A stretch of DNA of 40,211 bases from Lewinella cohaerens DSM 23179 (GTDB taxonomy: Bacteria > Bacteroidota > Bacteroidia > Chitinophagales > Saprospiraceae). Where the stretch lies: assembly GCF_000379805.1 (NCBI RefSeq), contig NZ_KB903548.1, positions 71,601 to 111,811 of the forward strand. Direction: 5' to 3'. How positions within the stretch are numbered: position 1 is the stretch's first letter; each line of letters opens with the position of its first letter. Below, one piece after another: positions 24,393 to 33,057 of this stretch. The notes below the pieces were generated by a model that saw only the letters and a program-made list of their open reading frames with translations, ran no database searches and was not told the origin of the DNA. A program made the translations under genes and the position numbers.

Positions 24393-25460
24393 ATGACGCT
24401 TGAAGACTTAGGGTATACTACAAGTTTAGAAAATTATCGAACAGAGAATAACCTCTCTTCATTTGAAGTAGGTCGAGTAATTAGTGAACACAAAGAAAGG
24501 TATATCGTAAAAACTATTTCAAAAGAATACGAAGCAGAAATAATAGGCCATTTAAGGTTTACAGCACAAGAAAGGTCAGATTTCCCAGCGGTAGGTGATT
24601 GGGTTGCCATTTCAGAATATGATGATGATAAAGTATTAATTCATCATGTTTTTCCCAGAAAGACGATCATTGAAAGGCAAGCTGTAGGAAAGCATGGAGA
24701 AAAGCAAATTATCGCTACTAATATTGATTATGGCTTTTTAGTACAAGCAGTAGACAGAGATTTTAACATTAATAGACTTGAAAGGTATCTAACTATTTGC
24801 CATACATCACACGTGGAACCCATCATTATATTAAACAAAATAGACTTAATAGAGAAGGGCACACTAGAAGACTTGGAAAAACAAGTCAAAGAAAGAATTG
24901 AAAATATTCCTCTAATATCAATAAGTAATGAAACCCAACTGGGTATAGATAAACTTCGAGGGCTAATAGAAAAGGGAAAGACTTATTGTTTACTAGGCTC
25001 CTCCGGAGTTGGAAAATCGAGCCTTTTGAATAATTTGGCAGGCGAAGATTTGATGAAAACCAACTTGATTAGTGAAAGTACAAACAGAGGGCGCCATATC
25101 ACCAGTCATCGAGAAATGATGGTTCTCAAGGATGGTGGAATTGTTATAGACAACCCGGGAATGCGGGAAATAGGAATAGCTGATGCAGAAGTTGGGTTGG
25201 AAATCACATTTGAAAGAATTACCAATTTGTCTAAACAATGCAAATTTAAAGATTGTACTCATACTGTAGAGCTTGATTGTGCTATACTAGACGCAATAGA
25301 AAAAGGTGAAATTGATAGTAACTTATATCAGAATTATCAAAAAATGGTACGAGAAAGAGAGCACTACGAAGCAACGGTGGCAGAAAAAAGGAAGAAAGAT
25401 AAAGATTTTGGAAAAATGATAAAACATTTTAAAAAATCCAGAAAATCAAATAAATACTGA
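24393..25460 (+). CDS. rsgA: Ribosome small-subunit-dependent GTPase A (RsgA/YjeQ type)
   Basis: The 355-residue protein has the RsgA plan: an N-terminal OB fold (to about residue 100), then a circularly permuted GTPase with G4 NKID before G1 GSSGVGKSS and G3 DNPGMRE. A C-terminal zinc finger follows (CKFKDCTH and a later Cys). RsgA releases maturation factors late in 30S assembly. The G2-like segment NRGRHITSHREM is present. The gene is distinctly AT-richer, with many AGA, AAA and ATA codons, than the hydrolase and protease genes on either side, and the tail is very Lys-rich. It may be a transferred or second paralogue, not the housekeeping copy; the window cannot decide. Confidence 0.9.
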   Translation: MTLEDLGYTTSLENYRTENNLSSFEVGRVISEHKERYIVKTISKEYEAEIIGHLRFTAQERSDFPAVGDWVAISEYDDDKVLIHHVFPRKTIIERQAVGKHGEKQIIATNIDYGFLVQAVDRDFNINRLERYLTICHTSHVEPIIILNKIDLIEKGTLEDLEKQVKERIENIPLISISNETQLGIDKLRGLIEKGKTYCLLGSSGVGKSSLLNNLAGEDLMKTNLISESTNRGRHITSHREMMVLKDGGIVIDNPGMREIGIADAEVGLEITFERITNLSKQCKFKDCTHTVELDCAILDAIEKGEIDSNLYQNYQKMVREREHYEATVAEKRKKDKDFGKMIKHFKKSRKSNKY

Positions 25461-25554
25461 GGACGTGCAAAAGTTATGTGATCAGGACTTCCGTTCATCG
25501 TCCACACCTCTTACCTAAACGTTCACAGCAATACTAGTGTCAATTTATCGTCAG

Positions 25555-25589
25555 TTGACAACATTCCTCTATATTAAGCGTATAATTTG
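25555..25589 (+). promoter_or_regulatory. Candidate promoter of the S41 protease gene
   Basis: TTG at 25555-25557 (within TTGACA) and TATAATTTG at 25581-25589 are 23 bases apart. The downstream box has one base too many for TAnnTTTG but is close. Transcription would start about 14 bases before the ATG at 25610. Confidence 0.35.
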
Positions 25590-25609
25590 GGTGATAAAAA
25601 CGAATAACA

Positions 25610-27244
25610 ATGAGTAAGCGTATTCTGATTGTCGGAAGCTTGGTAGCTACTTTTCTACTGGGTACCGCTTTTACGATTAGCAATGAGAAGGATAAGTATT
25701 TCGAAATCATCAAGAACATCGAAATATTCACGAACCTCTATAAAGAAGTAAATACCAACTACGTCGACGAGATTGACCCTGGTCAATTGATGCGTACGGG
25801 GCTGGAAGCAATGGTGGGTTCGTTAGACCCCTTTACCAACTACATCAGCGAATCGGACATTGAAGGTTACCGAGTGATTAACGAGGGTAAATATCACGGT
25901 ATTGGCACCAAGAGTAAGAAGATTGGAGAATACATTACCATTACCGAATTGTTCAAAGATCAACCCGCCGACATGGCTGGATTGAAAGCTGGCGATCGGT
26001 TTATTTCTGTAGATGGGAAAAGCGCTCTTGGTCGCTCCATGGAAGAGATGGAAGAGATCATGCGAGGATTTCCTGGAACTACAATGCGTTTGGTTATCAA
26101 TCGACCGGGTGTACCGGAAAACATCAACATTGAGCTTACACGTGGTGATGTTGACGTTCCCAACGTTCCTTATTTCGGAATGCTCAACGAGGGTGTTGGT
26201 TATATCAATCTCTCAATTTTCACGCGCAATGCTGGCCGTAATATCATTGAAGCTTTTCAAAGCCTCAAGCAGGAGAACCCTGGTCTAAAAGGGCTCGTTC
26301 TCGATCTACGTGGCAACGGTGGTGGACTGCTTAACGAGGCGGTAAACATTAGTAATATTTTCATTCCTCGCGATGAAGTTGTCGTTACAACCAGAGGTAA
26401 GGTCAAAGACTGGGACCGAGCATACAAAACAGTCAACCAGCCGATTGATACCGAAATTCCTTTGGCAATACTTGTAGACAAAGGTTCTGCCTCTGCTTCT
26501 GAAATTGTTAGTGGTGTGATGCAGGATTATGATCGAGGAATCCTCATTGGTCAACGTACATACGGTAAAGGATTGGTACAAAACACCATGGAAGTCGGTT
26601 ATAACGCCCGGGTTAAAGTCACTACTGCCAAATACTATATCCCCAGCGAGCGCTGTATCCAAAGTGTAGAATACAAAAACGGCGAACCTGTGGCTATTGC
26701 CGATGAAAAGCGTGCCCGGTTTAAAACAAGAAGCGGCAGAACCGTCCTTGATGGTGGTGGTGTGAAGCCTGATATCCTTTTGGAGGCTGCTACTGATGAT
26801 GGCATCATCAAATCCTTGCTGGAGGATGATGTTATTTTCAACTACGTCACGGAATGGGCCCAAGATCATCCCACGATCGACTCTACGGACACCTTCCGGT
26901 TCACAGATTTTGCCGGTTTTGAAACCTACCTGCAACGGACCAACTTTTCGTACCAAAGTGATGCCGAAAAAGTACTGAAAACACTGGCTGAAAAAGCAAC
27001 CGCTGAAGAAGTAAACCTGACGAGTGAGATCACCGCCCTACAGTTGAAGTTCGATAATGCACAAGCATCAGAACTCAATAAGCACCGCGATTTGATTATC
27101 CGCTTGATTGAAAAGGAAATTGCTGGCCGGTATTACTACCAAAAAGGTAAAGTACAGATCGGTTTACGCAATGACCCAGAGGTTAACGAAGCGATTCGGA
27201 TTTTGAACAATAAAGCGGAGTACGACCGTATTCTGGGGAATTAA
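25610..27244 (+). CDS. S41 family C-terminal processing peptidase
   Basis: The 544-residue protein has an N-terminal membrane anchor or signal (ILIVGSLVATFLLGTAF), then a helical cap, a PDZ domain at about residues 85-165 (ITELFKDQPADMAGLKAGDRFISVDG) and the S41 protease core. The core has GLVLDLRGNGGG, the Ser motif KGSASASEIVSG and the Lys motif RTYGKGLVQ, forming the Ser-Lys dyad. A C-terminal extension of about 150 residues follows. Tail-specific proteases degrade or trim periplasmic proteins from the C-terminus. The gene is monocistronic between its own promoter and a bidirectional terminator. Confidence 0.95.
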   Translation: MSKRILIVGSLVATFLLGTAFTISNEKDKYFEIIKNIEIFTNLYKEVNTNYVDEIDPGQLMRTGLEAMVGSLDPFTNYISESDIEGYRVINEGKYHGIGTKSKKIGEYITITELFKDQPADMAGLKAGDRFISVDGKSALGRSMEEMEEIMRGFPGTTMRLVINRPGVPENINIELTRGDVDVPNVPYFGMLNEGVGYINLSIFTRNAGRNIIEAFQSLKQENPGLKGLVLDLRGNGGGLLNEAVNISNIFIPRDEVVVTTRGKVKDWDRAYKTVNQPIDTEIPLAILVDKGSASASEIVSGVMQDYDRGILIGQRTYGKGLVQNTMEVGYNARVKVTTAKYYIPSERCIQSVEYKNGEPVAIADEKRARFKTRSGRTVLDGGGVKPDILLEAATDDGIIKSLLEDDVIFNYVTEWAQDHPTIDSTDTFRFTDFAGFETYLQRTNFSYQSDAEKVLKTLAEKATAEEVNLTSEITALQLKFDNAQASELNKHRDLIIRLIEKEIAGRYYYQKGKVQIGLRNDPEVNEAIRILNNKAEYDRILGN

Positions 27245-27261
27245 ACATCTCCTCATTGAAT

Positions 27262-27302
27262 AAAAAACGGTGCTGCTTTCGTGAAAGCAGCACCGTTTTT
27301 TA
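27262..27302. terminator. Bidirectional intrinsic terminator
   Basis: ACGGTGCTGCTTTC pairs with GAAAGCAGCACCGT across a two- to three-base loop, flanked by A6 on the left and T6 on the right. It lies between the convergent S41 protease and DUF5723 genes and has a T-run on both strands, so it can end both transcripts. Confidence 0.92.
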
Positions 27303-27320
27303 TTTCAAGAAAAGCCTTTT

Positions 27321-28682
27321 CTAAAACATCCTATTCCCATTACTCCTGTCAACATCCTCCTTTTCCTGACCGAAAGCCAAATTCAATCCTACTCGAAAAT
27401 TAGCCAGGTGAGCATCTTTTGGCCGAAAGGCAGAAATGATATTATCGGTTGCTGCCATTAAATGAACGGGGCCAAGACTTAAGGTCGCATTTACACCCAG
27501 GTTATCCAGTCGCTCATTGCGCAAACCGTAGAAGCCTCCTACCCGAAGTACGGGTGAAAAATTAATGCTTCCGGAAACAGCAACTGCGGTAGTGTTCACA
27601 TCCTTGTAGTTATCGGTATAGGCGATCAAGCCTACAAGAATATCTTCCGAAACTTCATACTGACCACTAAAGTAGTATTTCGCACCAATGGTCGTCGTGT
27701 AACCATTGTTGGTTTCTGTGGGCTCATAGGTGTTATACAGGGAATCAATAACATCTCCAAAAGACTCTCCATCATCCAATAGCTGCTGGGCTACATCCAG
27801 GCCTTCAAATTCGTAGAGGCCATCTAGTGAATAGTTGGCTACTTCTTCCTCCCAGCTGATTTCTGCACCTAAATCCAGGGCGCTAGCTGACAGTTGGAGT
27901 TTACCCAATTTCACCGCAATCCCCAGGTCAAAAGCCAATCCACTATTGCCACTAAACAATGATTCTGTAGAGAAATTGCCAAAATTAAAATCTACCCCTA
28001 CATCTCGTAAGCCATCATAAGAGAGGGTGCCCGCTGTGTTCAGTAAAAGGTCAGCGTCCATCGTCAATTGATACACATCATCACTGGTCGTAAGCTGTAA
28101 GTCATTGCGTTCTGTATTCAAGTTTGCACCTCCGCTAAGCAATTTTACTTTACCACCAATCTGCACATTGTCACCAATTTTGTAAGAAGCGCCAAGTGCA
28201 AATTCATGATAGGCGGTAAGATCAAATGACGGCCCAAAACTGACGGTTTCACCAACAAACTGCGCATTACCTTCCCAGATAAGCTGTGCCAGCGTTTTAG
28301 GGTAATCAATCAGCGCATTGAACCGTAGCCGGTGCCCGACACTAAGCCCTAAACGCCCGATGTGAAAACCGATTCCGATGGTTTCAATATCAAAATCTTC
28401 GCGCAAAACGTTCTGCGCTTCCATCTGGTCAATCGCATTGCTAATATCCAGAACCGTTGTACCGTTTTCCTCCACCACCAAGTCATTAAAGGTGATGTTG
28501 GTCAACCACAGATTGTTGTAAAAACCTGGCAAATTGACAACAATACCTGCTGGTTGTAAAGCTGGATTGGCATTCATTTCCTGCCAGCTATTGCTTAATA
28601 ACAGGCTACTTAAATCACTTTGTCCTCGCAAAGAGGTAATACTCATTACTGCTAATGTCAGCAGTATAAAAATATGTTTCAT
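27321..28682 (-). CDS. DUF5723 family outer-membrane beta-barrel protein
   Basis: From MKHIFILLTLAVMSITS the protein has 453 residues; an ATG nine bases upstream (28691) is also possible. A signal peptide ends near SLRGQ. The mature sequence opens with SWQEMNANPAL, the motif of DUF5723/PorV-like barrels in Bacteroidota. It then alternates strands such as IGIGFHIGRLGLSVGHRLRF, FALGASYKIGDNVQIGGKVKLLSGG and VLRVGGFYGLRNERL. Length and pattern fit a FadL/PorV-type outer-membrane barrel, possibly an accessory of secretion or of the lipoprotein encoded just upstream, but the role is unknown. The two genes are about 24 bases apart and surely cotranscribed. Confidence 0.85.
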   Translation of the reverse strand: MKHIFILLTLAVMSITSLRGQSDLSSLLLSNSWQEMNANPALQPAGIVVNLPGFYNNLWLTNITFNDLVVEENGTTVLDISNAIDQMEAQNVLREDFDIETIGIGFHIGRLGLSVGHRLRFNALIDYPKTLAQLIWEGNAQFVGETVSFGPSFDLTAYHEFALGASYKIGDNVQIGGKVKLLSGGANLNTERNDLQLTTSDDVYQLTMDADLLLNTAGTLSYDGLRDVGVDFNFGNFSTESLFSGNSGLAFDLGIAVKLGKLQLSASALDLGAEISWEEEVANYSLDGLYEFEGLDVAQQLLDDGESFGDVIDSLYNTYEPTETNNGYTTTIGAKYYFSGQYEVSEDILVGLIAYTDNYKDVNTTAVAVSGSINFSPVLRVGGFYGLRNERLDNLGVNATLSLGPVHLMAATDNIISAFRPKDAHLANFRVGLNLAFGQEKEDVDRSNGNRMF

Positions 28683-28706
28683 TAGATACATTTTTAGAGA
28701 GATTTC

Positions 28707-30254
28707 CTAATTTTCCGTTACACCAAAGATGGCGCCTAGCTTCACCTTTACATCCTGGTCACCTAAAATCTGTACCGATTGCTGCCCATCTGTTGTTGTG
28801 AAAAAGGTAGCTACTATTTCCAGTTTTGCAGCATTTTTGATAATAGCAAAACGATCCGAAGGAAAATCACTGTAAGTAACCGTTTCCTGCATACCTGTAG
28901 GCCGGCCATCTACTCCAACAGGTGCCCCGGCAATTACGCGAGTCGACTCAGTATACAAAGAATCTAAAACAGTACCATTCCCGTCAAGAAAATACCCCTG
29001 AATACCTATCGCTACGGGCATCTCATTTTCTGTCACCAGCTTGAATTCGGCATAATCAACCTTATCAAAATCGCCTAGATTTAAATCGAATGTATCGCGC
29101 ACACCAAAGTTAATTGCAGAACCATAAAGAGGGAGGTCTACATCTACCCTTACTTCGTAAAAAGAACTATCCGTTACAAACCCTCGGATATCTGTATTTC
29201 CCTCTGGATTGGTCGCCGCATCTACATCGTAGACGATAGCTACTGGCCCTGCACCTAGCACTTCTCGAATATTAGAATTATCCTTGTTAAAAACAAAATC
29301 GGTAGATTTTGTTTGTCCAACTTCATTCAAGGTAGGGAAAGGAAAATCAATCCCTTCTTCGATATAGATACTTTCCAAAGGCAGGGTATCACCATCTACT
29401 GTAATGATATCAAACTGCTCAATTACCGATCGGGTAGGAATACCAAAAGAGTTGGCAAAATTGAACGTAATGACAGGATCTTCAAAGTAAACATCCCCTC
29501 TAATCCAATTATCGAAGAAATCAATATCAATACGATCCACCCCACTAGAATGTTGAATCTGCCCCATATACCCTTCTGCATAGCTGAATGCCAGCCCCAG
29601 GATGAGAATAGAATTATTGGAAGAAGGAGGAATCTCTACACCGTCGGTATCCACCGCAGTGTATTCTACATAGATAGAATCATTTTCTGGCGTAATTATA
29701 TAATTCTCCAGGTTTATCGGAGACAAAGCATTGTTTAGCGAAGGACAAGTCCCTGTTCCGGTATCAGCTGCAATGGTACGTGTAAAGGACAATGGCTCTC
29801 CATCTAGCATTACTGTCGGGAAGGTCATTGTTGCAGTAATTGGTTTATCGTGGCAGTTTTCGAATTGCCAAAACATTTGGCCTTCTTTCAACTCCATCCT
29901 ATCAATCACCAAACCATCAGGTCCGGAAAAAGGTAAAGCCTGAATATTGTCCTCGATAATGATCCCTCCAACACCAGAAAGTGTCGAATTGATCGCTTCA
30001 AAAACATCATCGGCATTTTCTGTCAGTACGCTCCCGCTGTATTGCAAACGCAACAATCCATCAGGCAAAACGGTAAGTACTGAGTTTTCTTCAAAATTTT
30101 CCAATAGATCATTCATTGAAAAACTGGTGTTGAGTAGCGGCACAGCATAAGCTGCATCATAATTCGAACGCTCCACACCTTCTAGGTCTGCAAATTGGCT
30201 ACATCCTAACAATAGAAGTAGCGGCAAGACCATTAACTGGCTCCATTTTCTCAT
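28707..30254 (-). CDS. Large lipoprotein of unknown function paired with the DUF5723 barrel
   Basis: The 515-residue protein has a clear lipoprotein signal, LLLLLGCSQF. After it comes a beta-rich acidic sequence of repeated strand-like segments (YDAAYAVPLLNTSFSMNDLLE, VLTVLPDGLLRLQYSGSV and so on), without an enzyme motif. The protein looks like an all-beta cell-surface or periplasmic lipoprotein; the opening YAVPLLNTSFSMNDLL is reminiscent of other large Bacteroidota lipoproteins, but I cannot name a family with confidence. It is the first gene of a two-gene unit with a DUF5723 outer-membrane barrel, so the two may form a complex at the outer membrane. Confidence 0.75.
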   Translation of the reverse strand: MRKWSQLMVLPLLLLLGCSQFADLEGVERSNYDAAYAVPLLNTSFSMNDLLENFEENSVLTVLPDGLLRLQYSGSVLTENADDVFEAINSTLSGVGGIIIEDNIQALPFSGPDGLVIDRMELKEGQMFWQFENCHDKPITATMTFPTVMLDGEPLSFTRTIAADTGTGTCPSLNNALSPINLENYIITPENDSIYVEYTAVDTDGVEIPPSSNNSILILGLAFSYAEGYMGQIQHSSGVDRIDIDFFDNWIRGDVYFEDPVITFNFANSFGIPTRSVIEQFDIITVDGDTLPLESIYIEEGIDFPFPTLNEVGQTKSTDFVFNKDNSNIREVLGAGPVAIVYDVDAATNPEGNTDIRGFVTDSSFYEVRVDVDLPLYGSAINFGVRDTFDLNLGDFDKVDYAEFKLVTENEMPVAIGIQGYFLDGNGTVLDSLYTESTRVIAGAPVGVDGRPTGMQETVTYSDFPSDRFAIIKNAAKLEIVATFFTTTDGQQSVQILGDQDVKVKLGAIFGVTEN

Positions 30255-30550
30255 AACTCTCGTAGACGTTTAGGCTTACGGCAACAACTGCCTATGACAA
30301 CAACATTGCACTGTAAGAAATTTAAATAAAGGAAGGTGCCTTTAATCTCTGTGGGGAAGTGGGTAGACATTGCTAAGAATCAACAGAAGAGATAAAACCT
30401 CAACCTTTCGTTGTTCTAACGGTAAAGGTAAAGGAAATGCTGCAAGGCTACTCATTCTGCTTTGGAAAAACGCAGCGCGGAAGACAAAAATTATCTCAGA
30501 CTTAATAATTACCGCCAACTGCTTATCTTGAGCTTATCTAAAAACAAGCA
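30255..30550. other. Divergent promoter region
   Basis: About 296 bases separate the minus-strand lipoprotein gene from the plus-strand effector-like gene. TATCTTG at 30524-30530 is a partial -7 box for the plus strand, about 20 bases before the ATG. I see no exact TAnnTTTG box, strong hairpin or ORF. Confidence 0.35.
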
Positions 30551-31741
30551 ATGGACGTCTCGCCAACTGTACTCAACCCTTTGATCGCTGCTGCCAAAAA
30601 GCATATAACGGCCTTGTGTATACAGTACCAAGATCCTCAAGTACTACTTTATGATGACCAACTGGCCTATTTTTTGGAAGCGTTGGTTTTGCAATTTGGA
30701 AATTCAGAACACGCTGACCCCGACACTATCCAGACGGCCCAAATAGCAGCACTCTTTTACCCACTGGGCTATCTACAGAATCGTAAGCACCCCTTCTCTG
30801 CGGCACAAGCCAGCAGTCGAGATTTTCTTAAACAACAAGAAAAAGAAAACTTATTCCCCCTTGTTGAATATTGCTTAAAAGCCACTTATCAACAAACTCC
30901 TGACAACCTAGCCAGTAAGCTCTTAGCTGACGCACTAATTGGTATCTATTGCAACAGTGATAACCACCACTGGGCAGACTTAAGAGCACTTGAACAAGAA
31001 CTGCGCAGTGGCCCAGGGCAACAAGTAGAGCAAGCCCAATTAAAATTACAAGAGCTTCTCAATCTTCGCTACCAAACGAGCGCCGGAAAAACATACTGGC
31101 AACAAAAAATAGCTCATCAAATTTTAGTTCAGAAAAAACGACTCGAAAAGATAAGGCGCAACCAGGCATCAGTAACCACAGGCGAAACAAAAGCGCCTTT
31201 TGGCCAACTTGAAACCAGCTTGCCTATCAGAGGAACACAGACCTATTTTCGCACAGTATACCGCAATCATATTAACCTCAGTGCTATTGCTGATAACAAG
31301 GCCAATATTATGATTAGCGTCAACTCGATACTCATCAGTGTGCTGATTACTTTTTTATCTTATCGAAATATAGCGGAAACCCAACCCATGATTTTGCTAC
31401 CCGTAGTAATTTTCTTGGTTACTGGTTTGGCGTCACTGATCTTTGCGGTCCTTTCTGCTCGCCCGAAAGTTACACAGCTACCTACTAGTGAAGAGGAGGT
31501 ACCTGTAGGTTTGGCTTTTTTCGGTAATTTTGTTCGTCTTCCTTTAGGGAAATTCACCCAGGCAATGAATAAAACGTTCCAAAGTAGTACTTTGCTTTAC
31601 AATAGTATGGTAGAGGATTTATACCACCTGGGAAAAGTACTGGACAAAAAATATCGTTACCTGTCTATTTCCTACAACATATTCATGGTAGGGCTCATCA
31701 TCACCGTGGCCTTGTTTCTATTCACCTTATTCCTGCCTTAG
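30551..31741 (+). CDS. Pycsar-type membrane effector (DUF5706) fused to a degenerate HD domain
   Basis: The C-terminal part of this 396-residue protein (from R227) is typical of the Pycsar effector family: RGTQTYFRTVYRNHINLSAI and ADNKANIMISVNSILIS, two adjacent membrane helices, and a third helix at the C-terminus. The N-terminal 190 residues align by eye with the HD phosphohydrolase domain often fused to this effector, but its metal ligands are gone. The usual H..HT is D35/Y40-F41, the HD dyad is Y70-P71 (LFYPLGYL), and the later DAD is changed. The enzyme part is therefore probably dead and may bind a nucleotide or partner. In Pycsar, cCMP or cUMP triggers membrane disruption; no cyclase gene is nearby. 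Confidence 0.8.
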   Translation: MDVSPTVLNPLIAAAKKHITALCIQYQDPQVLLYDDQLAYFLEALVLQFGNSEHADPDTIQTAQIAALFYPLGYLQNRKHPFSAAQASSRDFLKQQEKENLFPLVEYCLKATYQQTPDNLASKLLADALIGIYCNSDNHHWADLRALEQELRSGPGQQVEQAQLKLQELLNLRYQTSAGKTYWQQKIAHQILVQKKRLEKIRRNQASVTTGETKAPFGQLETSLPIRGTQTYFRTVYRNHINLSAIADNKANIMISVNSILISVLITFLSYRNIAETQPMILLPVVIFLVTGLASLIFAVLSARPKVTQLPTSEEEVPVGLAFFGNFVRLPLGKFTQAMNKTFQSSTLLYNSMVEDLYHLGKVLDKKYRYLSISYNIFMVGLIITVALFLFTLFLP

Positions 31742-31802
31742 TATTGCGCAGAAAATGAAGCTTTCTTTTTGTGTTATCCTTTAGTCCTCCTTATTAGTAA
31801 CT

Positions 31803-32873
31803 ATGCAAGATCAAACCATTGATGTACGTTCCGGAGAGAAGATTAATATAGATACGCTTAGTGTTTATCTAAAAAAACATGTCCCCGAGCTTACCAACAT
31901 CATAGAAGTAAGACAGTTTCCTGGTGGTTTTTCTAATCTAACCTACCTGCTTCGCACCAACCTTGGGGACTGGGTACTACGCAGGCCACCCCTTGGTGCA
32001 AAGATCAAATCGGCCCATGATATGGCTCGTGAATACCGGGTTTTAGAAAAAATGAGAACTATTTATGGCCGTATCCCTGCGCTTATTCATCTATGTGAAG
32101 ACGAAACTCTATTTGGGTATACTTTTTATATCATGGAGAGGGTAGAAGGCGTAATTTTACGAAACAAACCTCCCAAAGGTCTTGATTTATCACCGCCACG
32201 AATGCGGGCCATCTCGGAAGCAACCATCGACAATCTCGCCTTATTGCATCAAATCAACATTGAAAGCACCGGGTTAAGTGAGTTGGGTAAACCTGAAGGT
32301 TACGTTGCACGCCAGGTAAGTGGATGGACAAAACGCTACCACAATGCACAAACAGACGATATTGCCGTTATGGAAGAGTTGGCCAACTGGATGGTACAAA
32401 ACCAACCGGCCGATGGCTATCCGGGCTTAATCCACAATGATTATAAGTATGACAACCTGGTACTAGACCAAGCAGAACCTGCGCGTATTTTGGCTGTCTT
32501 AGATTGGGAGATGGCTACCGTAGGAGATACCCGTATGGATTTAGGAACCAGCCTTGCCTATTGGAGTGAAGCCCCCGAAGCGAAAGTAATGCAGTTGGCA
32601 GCAGGTAATTTAACTTGGCTACCTGGCAACCTCACGCGGATGGAAGTCGTAGAGAGGTACCAACACACCACTGGCCATCAACTTGATGATATTCTCTTTT
32701 ACTTCGTTTACGGTGCATTCAAAATAGGAGTAATTGTCCAGCAAATTTATTCTCGTTGGAAGCAAGGCCACAGCAAAGATCCTCGTTTTGGCGAACTCAT
32801 TCATGCTGTACATTATTTCGGTAACCTAGCACGCCTCGCCATTGAAAAAGACCGTATTAGTCGACTTTTGTAG
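31803..32873 (+). CDS. APH-family phosphotransferase (ACAD10/FadE-associated type)
   Basis: The 356-residue cytoplasmic protein has the aminoglycoside-phosphotransferase/choline-kinase fold. FPGGFSNLTYLLRT is the nucleotide-binding loop, and LRRPP with a following Lys lies near the ATP site. LIHNDYKYDNLVLD (about residue 209) is the Brenner catalytic loop, and LDWEMATVGDTRMDLG (about residue 233) holds the metal-binding Asp. This version (WVLRRPP, HNDYKYDNL, DWEMATVGDP-like) is the group found beside or fused to acyl-CoA dehydrogenases, thought to phosphorylate hydroxy-acyl compounds, rather than a drug-resistance enzyme. No acyl-CoA dehydrogenase gene is next to it here. It follows the effector-like gene by 61 bases. 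Confidence 0.9.
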   Translation: MQDQTIDVRSGEKINIDTLSVYLKKHVPELTNIIEVRQFPGGFSNLTYLLRTNLGDWVLRRPPLGAKIKSAHDMAREYRVLEKMRTIYGRIPALIHLCEDETLFGYTFYIMERVEGVILRNKPPKGLDLSPPRMRAISEATIDNLALLHQINIESTGLSELGKPEGYVARQVSGWTKRYHNAQTDDIAVMEELANWMVQNQPADGYPGLIHNDYKYDNLVLDQAEPARILAVLDWEMATVGDTRMDLGTSLAYWSEAPEAKVMQLAAGNLTWLPGNLTRMEVVERYQHTTGHQLDDILFYFVYGAFKIGVIVQQIYSRWKQGHSKDPRFGELIHAVHYFGNLARLAIEKDRISRLL

Positions 32874-33057
32874 CGCTTATGAGCCAATACCGTTAAAAAA
32901 AGACTAAGAATTTGCTTTCGACAAAATAGTTAGAACAGACTTTAGCGTTAATAAGCTGATTTTTATCTCGTAAAAGAAGACCTTTAGAGATAGAAAAACA
33001 GCATCCCTATTTTCCTTATCTTATACCGGCTTAATTATCTCCAAAACCTCCTGCGTA

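Noticed and set aside
26306-26956. 216-codon frame antisense to the S41 protease gene
   Set aside because: It is wholly inside the conserved protease core and has no recognisable motif.
30551-32873. A complete Pycsar operon
   Set aside because: The neighbour is an APH-like kinase, not a nucleotide cyclase, and no cyclase motif occurs in adjacent genes.
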